DNA of 9,703 bases, from NCBI GenBank assembly GCA_927910885.1, contig CAKMOD010000073.1, forward strand, positions 1-9,703. Direction: 5' to 3'. A model generated the notes under the pieces. The model did no database searches. It saw only the letters and a program-made list of their open reading frames with translations, and was not told where the DNA came from. The translations under genes were made by a program, and so were the position numbers. This stretch comes from an uncultured Prevotella sp. (GTDB taxonomy: Bacteria > Bacteroidota > Bacteroidia > Bacteroidales > Bacteroidaceae). Numbering within the stretch: the first letter of the stretch is position 1; every line of letters begins with the position of its first letter. Shown piece by piece: positions 6,171-9,703 of this stretch.

Positions 6171-7151
6171 ATGAAGAAAATTTTCACACCACAGGTAAAG
6201 ATTGCAGTTGTAGCTATACTTGCAGTTGTTGTGCTGTTCTTTGGAATGGAGTTCTTAAAGGGTTTGTCAATCTTTGGGAACGACGCACATTACAAGATCA
6301 AGTTCAACGACATCACTGGTTTGTCTACATCAACCCCTGTCTATGCTCGCGGTTTTAAGGTGGGTGTCGTTAGGAATATTGATTATGACTATGATAGGTT
6401 AGGTGAGTCAATCACAGTCGATATCGATGTTGAAAAGACATTGAGAATCCCAGAGGGTAGTACAGCAGAGATTGTTAGCGACATCATGGGTAATGTGAAG
6501 GTTGTACTGCAGTTTGGCAAAAGCACGAAGTTTTTGGAGCCAAATGGTTGGATTGACGGTGGTATCAACGATGGTACCTTAGGCGACTTGAAGAGTATGG
6601 TACCTTCAATGCAGAAGATGTTGCCAAAGTTGGATAGCATCCTTGCCAGTGTGAATACACTCCTTGCTGACCCAGCTCTCCAGAGTTCGGTTCACAACGT
6701 GGATAAGATAACAGCTAACCTCACTACTTCTACCCGTGAGCTTAACACCTTGCTCGCACAGCTTAATGGTTCTTTGCCTGTTATGACAGCGAAGGCTGGT
6801 AAAGTGATGGACAATGCCAACGGAATGATGGTCAACGCTAACAGAGGCATTACAGAGGCTCGTGGGGCTATCCGTGGCGCAAATACGATGATGTCTACTC
6901 TTAATAATAAGGTGAACGGACTCGATGTTGAGACTACAATGGCTAAGGTGAATGCCACCATAGACAATATGAACTCGCTCACAGCTAAGCTGAATAGCAA
7001 TGAGGGTACAATGGGCTTGATGCTCAATGATGCCTCTTTGTACAATAATCTTAATAGCACGATGCGCTCTGCAGATAGTCTTTTGACAAATCTCAAGGCA
7101 CATCCAAAGCGTTATGTTCACTTCTCTATCTTTGGTAGAAAAGACAAGTAA
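6171..7151 (+). CDS. MlaD-like MCE-domain lipid transport protein
   Basis: This encodes 326 residues. MCE proteins are the substrate-binding part of lipid transporters that move phospholipids between the inner and outer membranes. A single N-terminal membrane anchor spans about residues 9-26 (QVKIAVVAILAVVVLFFG). The MCE domain follows at about 40-117: YKIKFNDITGL, PVYARGFKVGVV (56-67), LRIPEGSTAEI (91-101) and IMGNVKVVLQFG (105-116). The rest (about 140-305) is a long polar helical region rich in Asn, Leu and Met at heptad-like spacing, consistent with the helical tube or coiled coil of MCE proteins. The end, HPKRYVHFSIFGRKDK, resembles what I recall for Bacteroidota MlaD homologues. It lies 12 bp after the amidase, so the two are co-transcribed. 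The permease (MlaE) and ATPase (MlaF) partners are not in the window. No truncation is seen. Confidence 0.9.
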   Translation: MKKIFTPQVKIAVVAILAVVVLFFGMEFLKGLSIFGNDAHYKIKFNDITGLSTSTPVYARGFKVGVVRNIDYDYDRLGESITVDIDVEKTLRIPEGSTAEIVSDIMGNVKVVLQFGKSTKFLEPNGWIDGGINDGTLGDLKSMVPSMQKMLPKLDSILASVNTLLADPALQSSVHNVDKITANLTTSTRELNTLLAQLNGSLPVMTAKAGKVMDNANGMMVNANRGITEARGAIRGANTMMSTLNNKVNGLDVETTMAKVNATIDNMNSLTAKLNSNEGTMGLMLNDASLYNNLNSTMRSADSLLTNLKAHPKRYVHFSIFGRKDK

Positions 7152-7188
7152 TTTAAATATAGTCTAAATAATATTGTCAATGTTTCAC

Positions 7189-7253
7189 ACGCAGGGAAAG
7201 TGTTTTGAAGCTGTTTGAATATCAGCTTCTTTGCGCTTTCCCTGCGTTTGTTT
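7189..7253 (+). terminator. Two-tier hairpin terminator after mlaD
   Basis: ACGCAGGGAAAG (7189-7200) pairs perfectly with CTTTCCCTGCGT (7236-7247). A second perfect stem lies within: GAAGCTG (7207-7213) and CAGCTTC (7223-7229), with a 6x6 internal loop between. A U-rich tail, TTGTTT, follows at 7248-7253. It begins 38 bp after the mlaD stop, so it most likely ends the amidase-mlaD transcript. The size and two tiers are unusual for a simple terminator. Confidence 0.75.
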
Positions 7254-7254
7254 C

Positions 7255-7442
7255 ACTCTCAGCGTCATAAAGGGTGTAGGCATGTTAAAACTATTTGTTT
7301 TTCAAATACTTACAATTACACAACTACGCAAAATGAGAGGTTGGTAAGAAAGATAACGCAACCTCCACAGATATAACGATTTACAAACTTTCTCGTCTTT
7401 GAGATGTAATATTGCAGATAGTTCTCTTTATAAATAAATTAC
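7255..7442. other. Gene-free region upstream of dnaA
   Basis: No coding gene is visible. The one clear structure is a perfect 7-bp inverted repeat, GAGGTTG (7337-7343) with CAACCTC (7359-7365), with a 15-base loop. No cluster of DnaA boxes (TTATCCACA or close variants) is visible, so an origin cannot be supported here. The rest is plain A/T-rich sequence. Confidence 0.4.
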
Positions 7443-7450
7443 TATCTTTG
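7443..7450 (+). promoter_or_regulatory. dnaA promoter -7 box
   Basis: TATCTTTG is a perfect Bacteroidota -7 box. The -33 region is weak (nearest TTG at 7412-7414 is too far upstream). A start just downstream would give a leader of about 70 nt to the ATG at 7528. The leader holds a small hairpin: ACTATC (7452-7457) with GATAGT (7472-7477). Confidence 0.6.
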
Positions 7451-7527
7451 CACTATCAAAATCAAAACAGAGATAGTCGGCAAGCCACTATTTCGAGAAA
7501 GACATAGATATTTATAGATAACCAATT

Positions 7528-7585
7528 ATGAACGTCAGTCCTAAAAAATCTTTGGGATAGTTGCCTCCAGCTCATAAAGGAGAAT
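7528..7585 (+). pseudogene. dnaA: Displaced 5' end of dnaA (frame disrupted at an A6 run)
   Basis: ATG at 7528 opens a frame that reads MNVSPKKSLG and stops at TAG 7558-7560. From 7532 on, the frame of the downstream dnaA ORF reads LKNLWDSCLQLIKEN directly before its GTG start, which is the conserved beginning of DnaA domain I (compare the LW..CL motif of other DnaA proteins). That frame has no start codon there: it stops at TGA 7529-7531 and shows no ATG, GTG or TTG before 7586. Dropping one A from the A6 run (7543-7548) joins ATG to the rest as MNVSPKNLWDSC and gives 468 residues. So the true gene should start at 7528, and the sequence as given carries a one-base excess. Confidence 0.8.
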
Positions 7586-8935
7586 GTGACCGAGCAGCAA
7601 TTTGACACCTGGTTTCGTCCGATTGTATTACAGTCGTACAAGCCAGCATCAAAGACATTGTTGGTTCAGGTCCCAAGCCAATTCGTATATGAGTATTTGG
7701 AAGGTCATTACGTAGACTTACTACGTAAGGTGTTGACGCGTGTCTTCGGACAAGGCGTACAACTGACGTATCGTGTAATGGTTGATCAGGAGAATCACTT
7801 GTCACAAGACTTAGAGCAGGACACCGTAGAAGACATCTCGTCACAGCGTCCTACTGCTCGCGCTAATCAGAGCCCAACCGTACTGGATACAGTTCCACAG
7901 GACCTCGATTCGCAGCTCGACCCTCATAAGTCATTCAGCAACTATGTTGAAGGCGACAGCAACAAACTCCCTCGTTCTATCGGTCTTTCTATCGCAGAAC
8001 ACCCTAACACAACACAGTTTAACCCAATGTTCATCTATGGACCATCGGGCTGTGGTAAGACTCACCTTGTTAATGCTATTGGATTAAGAGCGAAGCAACT
8101 CTATCCACAAAAGCGTGTGTTATACGTGTCTGCACGTCTGTTCCAAGTACAGTACACCGATTCTGTACGACAGAATACTACCAACGATTTTATCAACTTC
8201 TATCAGACAATTGACATTCTGATTGTCGATGATATCCAGGAATGGGTTACTGCAACAAAGACGCAGGACACCTTCTTCCATATTTTCAACCACCTTTTCC
8301 GTAACGGAAAACGTATCATCTTAGCGAGCGACCGCCCACCAGTAGATCTCAAGGGTATGAACGACCGCCTGCTGACTCGTTTCTCTTGCGGACTGATTGC
8401 AGAGTTGGAAAAGCCAAACGTACAGCTTTGTGTGGATATTCTCCATAGCAAGATTAAGCGTGATGGTCTTAACATTCCAGAGGATGTAGTGCGCTTCATC
8501 GCCGAAACTGCTAATGGTAGTGTACGTGACCTTCAAGGTGTTATCAACTCACTCCTCGCTTACAGCGTCGTTTACAATAGTAATATTGATATGCGATTGG
8601 CTGAGCGTGTTATCAAACGTGCAGTGAAAATTGACGACGAACCGCTGACAATTGACGATATCATGGACAAGGTTTGCTCACATTATAATGTTACGATGTC
8701 GGCAGTCAACTCTCGTTCTCGTAAGAAAGACATTGTGATGGCACGCCAAGTGAGCATGTATATGGCACAGAAATATACGAAGATGCCTGCAAGTCGTATC
8801 GGAAAGTTGGTGGGTAACCGTGACCACAGCACCGTAATTCACAGTTGTTCAAAGATTGAAGACCGACTGAAAGTTGACAAAGGATTCCATGCTGAAATCG
8901 CAAGTATTGAAAACTCTTTTAAGTTAAAAGCATAA
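7586..8935 (+). CDS. dnaA: Chromosomal replication initiator DnaA (open frame from GTG)
   Basis: The open frame gives 449 residues. DnaA is the ATP-dependent initiator that binds DnaA boxes and melts the origin. Numbering from GTG: the rest of domain I is 1-65, a variable linker (domain II) about 66-113, and the AAA+ domain about 114-330 with Walker A GPSGCGKT (152-159), Walker B ILIVDDIQ (211-218), sensor I ILASDRPP (245-252), the Box VII segment ending LLTRFSCGL with arginine finger R265, and sensor II R314 (GSVRDLQGVI). Domain IV (about 353-449) holds the DnaA-box recognition signature GNRDHSTVIHS (410-420). Everything from mid-domain I is intact. As given, translation from GTG would lose the first 19 residues, including helix 1 of domain I, used for self-assembly and helicase loading. 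The AAAGGAG at 7576-7582 before GTG looks like a Shine-Dalgarno site but is coding sequence for a conserved Lys-Glu. It is monocistronic, with a promoter at 7443 and a terminator at 8948. Confidence 0.96.
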   Translation: MTEQQFDTWFRPIVLQSYKPASKTLLVQVPSQFVYEYLEGHYVDLLRKVLTRVFGQGVQLTYRVMVDQENHLSQDLEQDTVEDISSQRPTARANQSPTVLDTVPQDLDSQLDPHKSFSNYVEGDSNKLPRSIGLSIAEHPNTTQFNPMFIYGPSGCGKTHLVNAIGLRAKQLYPQKRVLYVSARLFQVQYTDSVRQNTTNDFINFYQTIDILIVDDIQEWVTATKTQDTFFHIFNHLFRNGKRIILASDRPPVDLKGMNDRLLTRFSCGLIAELEKPNVQLCVDILHSKIKRDGLNIPEDVVRFIAETANGSVRDLQGVINSLLAYSVVYNSNIDMRLAERVIKRAVKIDDEPLTIDDIMDKVCSHYNVTMSAVNSRSRKKDIVMARQVSMYMAQKYTKMPASRIGKLVGNRDHSTVIHSCSKIEDRLKVDKGFHAEIASIENSFKLKA

Positions 8936-8947
8936 GGTATTAGTTTG

Positions 8948-8981
8948 AAAGTCTGTCGCATGGTCGTGGCAGGCTTTTTTT
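8948..8981 (+). terminator. Intrinsic terminator of dnaA
   Basis: A 12-bp stem, including a few G-U pairs (8948-8959 with 8966-8977), has a 6-base loop and a run of seven T's (8975-8981). It starts 13 bp after the dnaA stop codon. Confidence 0.85.
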
Positions 8982-9143
8982 AATTGACTTAAACCTTACT
9001 CCCGCACCTGAAATTAACCTTCCCCTCACTCTGAAAAATCATTACAAAACAAGTAAATAAATCCCCCTCAGAAGTCCTAAAAGGCACTTAAAAATGCATC
9101 TTTGTAACTCTCAGAGCATCAAGTGTTTGTGTGAGAGTATTTT
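8982..9143. other. Gene-free region downstream of dnaA
   Basis: No gene is visible. ACTCTCA (9107-9113) and TGAGAGT (9132-9138) form a perfect 7-bp inverted repeat with an 18-base loop. At 9079-9100 a 22-base stretch (AAAAGGCACTT...GCATC) looks like a diverged outlying member of the tandem repeat that starts at 9144; the offset is 65 bp, one less than three repeat lengths. Confidence 0.4.
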
Positions 9144-9253
9144 AAAAGGTGCTTACTTCGAGTTCAAAAGGGCGTTAGTTAGCATCCAAAAGGGCATCTT
9201 TTGCAAGCCAAATGGGCGTCTTTTCGAAGTTAAAAGAGCATCTTTTAAAACGA
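9144..9253. repeat. Five degenerate 22-bp tandem repeats
   Basis: Five units of exactly 22 bp start at 9144, 9166, 9188, 9210 and 9232. The core is AAAAGGGCATCTTTT followed by 7 more variable bases (for example GCAAGCC). Each unit pairs an A-tract at its start with a T-tract about 11 bp later, most clearly in the last three units, and AAAAGA-GCA-TCTTTT in the last unit is an exact dyad. There are no spacers and no CRISPR-associated genes. The first two units are the most diverged. Similar phrases are familiar to me from oral Prevotella intergenic regions, from memory only. From 9254 to 9383 I see only A/T-rich sequence with a weak inverted pair (TACCC near 9309, GGGTA near 9335). Confidence 0.75.
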
Positions 9254-9383
9254 GGATGTGAAAAATAATTACATTCGTTGTAAGGAGTGGTTTTGGAGAT
9301 GGTTAAGGATACCCATTTAAAATTGTTCATTTTGGGTAGGACTGTTTGGCATTAAACGTAATAAAAAAGGTTCTTCCGGAATT

Positions 9384-9698
9384 TGGAGTGATAAAGATTT
9401 GTCCAAACTTAGTTCTCTGACGAAAGGTCACACGGAGAAAAGGAGAGGACAGAGGATTATTAAAAAAAGCAATGGAAGTCACGGAGGCACCGTCGGTGCA
9501 TAGAGCGACGGAGCTTGTTTGCCAATTCTATTAGCAATTTATATACAAAGCGTTTATCCCCAAATAGTTATCAAGAATCTGTACGCTACACCTTTCGTCG
9601 CTCTTTGTGCCGTCGGCACCTCCGTGACATTGCGTTTACCTCCGTTCCCTCAGTGACTCCGTGTGCCTATTATATAAGAGTTTTAGTCTATCACTCCA
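9384..9698. repeat. Nested foldback element, MITE- or BIME-like
   Basis: Several inverted pairs share one centre. Outermost: TGGAGTGATA (9384-9393) and TATCACTCCA (9689-9698), exact. Next: CACACGGAG (9429-9437) and CTCCGTGTG (9657-9665), exact. Inner: 35-bp arms 9478-9512 and 9594-9628, matching at 28 of 35 positions, which extend outward through GCAAT (9469-9473, 9629-9633). Each inner arm holds its own 13-base palindrome (9487-9499 and 9607-9619). The 81-bp centre has no open frame, but has a small dyad, TTGCCAAT...ATTAGCAA (9519-9537). No transposase is present. The element ends 5 bp before the window edge, so its outer limit is uncertain. Confidence 0.7.
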
Positions 9699-9703
9699 TA
9701 TTT

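Noticed and set aside
7586..7588. GTG 7586 as the genuine dnaA start, with AAAGGAG before it as ribosome binding site
   Set aside because: The preceding codons encode conserved DnaA domain I residues, and Shine-Dalgarno sites are rarely used in Bacteroidota. The AAAGGAG is explained as coding for Lys-Glu.
9144..9253. CRISPR array
   Set aside because: The 22-bp units are adjacent and degenerate with no unique spacers, and no cas gene is present.
9554..9562. TTATCCCCA as a DnaA box marking oriC near dnaA
   Set aside because: It is a single site with one mismatch to TTATCCACA and lies inside the foldback element. No cluster of boxes or AT-rich unwinding element was found on either side of dnaA.

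Overview
The window looks like chromosome of a Bacteroidota species, most likely an oral-type Prevotella or close relative. Three things point there. Promoters match the Bacteroidota pattern (a -7 box TAnnTTTG, about 20 bp downstream of a TTTG-like -33 box). Starts sit in A/T-rich leaders without Shine-Dalgarno sites. The gene families are typical: a class II NrdJ, an amidase with a SPOR domain followed by an MCE protein, and an 'NxxHSTVxH'-type DnaA. The genus is inferred from general similarity, not from a search.

Layout. 1-353 is gene-free and full of short palindromes, ending in a good promoter for a small secreted protein of unknown function (354-731). That gene converges on a nitroreductase-family flavoprotein (752-1555, minus); a shared hairpin terminator lies in the gap and overlaps the nitroreductase stop codon. 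The nitroreductase is divergent from nrdJ, the adenosylcobalamin-dependent ribonucleotide reductase (1653-4253), and a dyad sits exactly midway between the two -7 boxes. After a 135-bp gap with a long imperfect inverted repeat comes folB (4389-4775). Next, under its own promoter, is a two-gene envelope operon: an N-acetylmuramoyl-L-alanine amidase with a C-terminal SPOR domain (4827-6158) and an MlaD-like MCE lipid-transport protein (6171-7151), closed by a two-tier hairpin terminator. dnaA follows (open frame 7586-8935) with its own promoter and a strong terminator. The last 720 bp contain no gene. They hold five 22-bp degenerate tandem repeats with A/T tracts at about 11-bp spacing and a roughly 315-bp nested foldback element reaching nearly to the window edge.

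Functional theme. The recognisable genes are housekeeping: dNTP supply (nrdJ), folate synthesis (folB), wall remodelling and lipid traffic (amidase, mlaD) and replication initiation (dnaA). No mobile-element gene, defence system, CRISPR array, tRNA or rRNA is visible.

The strongest anomaly is in dnaA. The conserved start of domain I is encoded upstream of the only usable in-frame start codon, and a good ATG lies in another frame. Removing one A from an A6 run at 7543-7548 joins the two into a full-length 468-residue DnaA. This is either a homopolymer sequencing error, a real indel, or a slippage site. The non-coding repeats at both ends are the next most interesting material.
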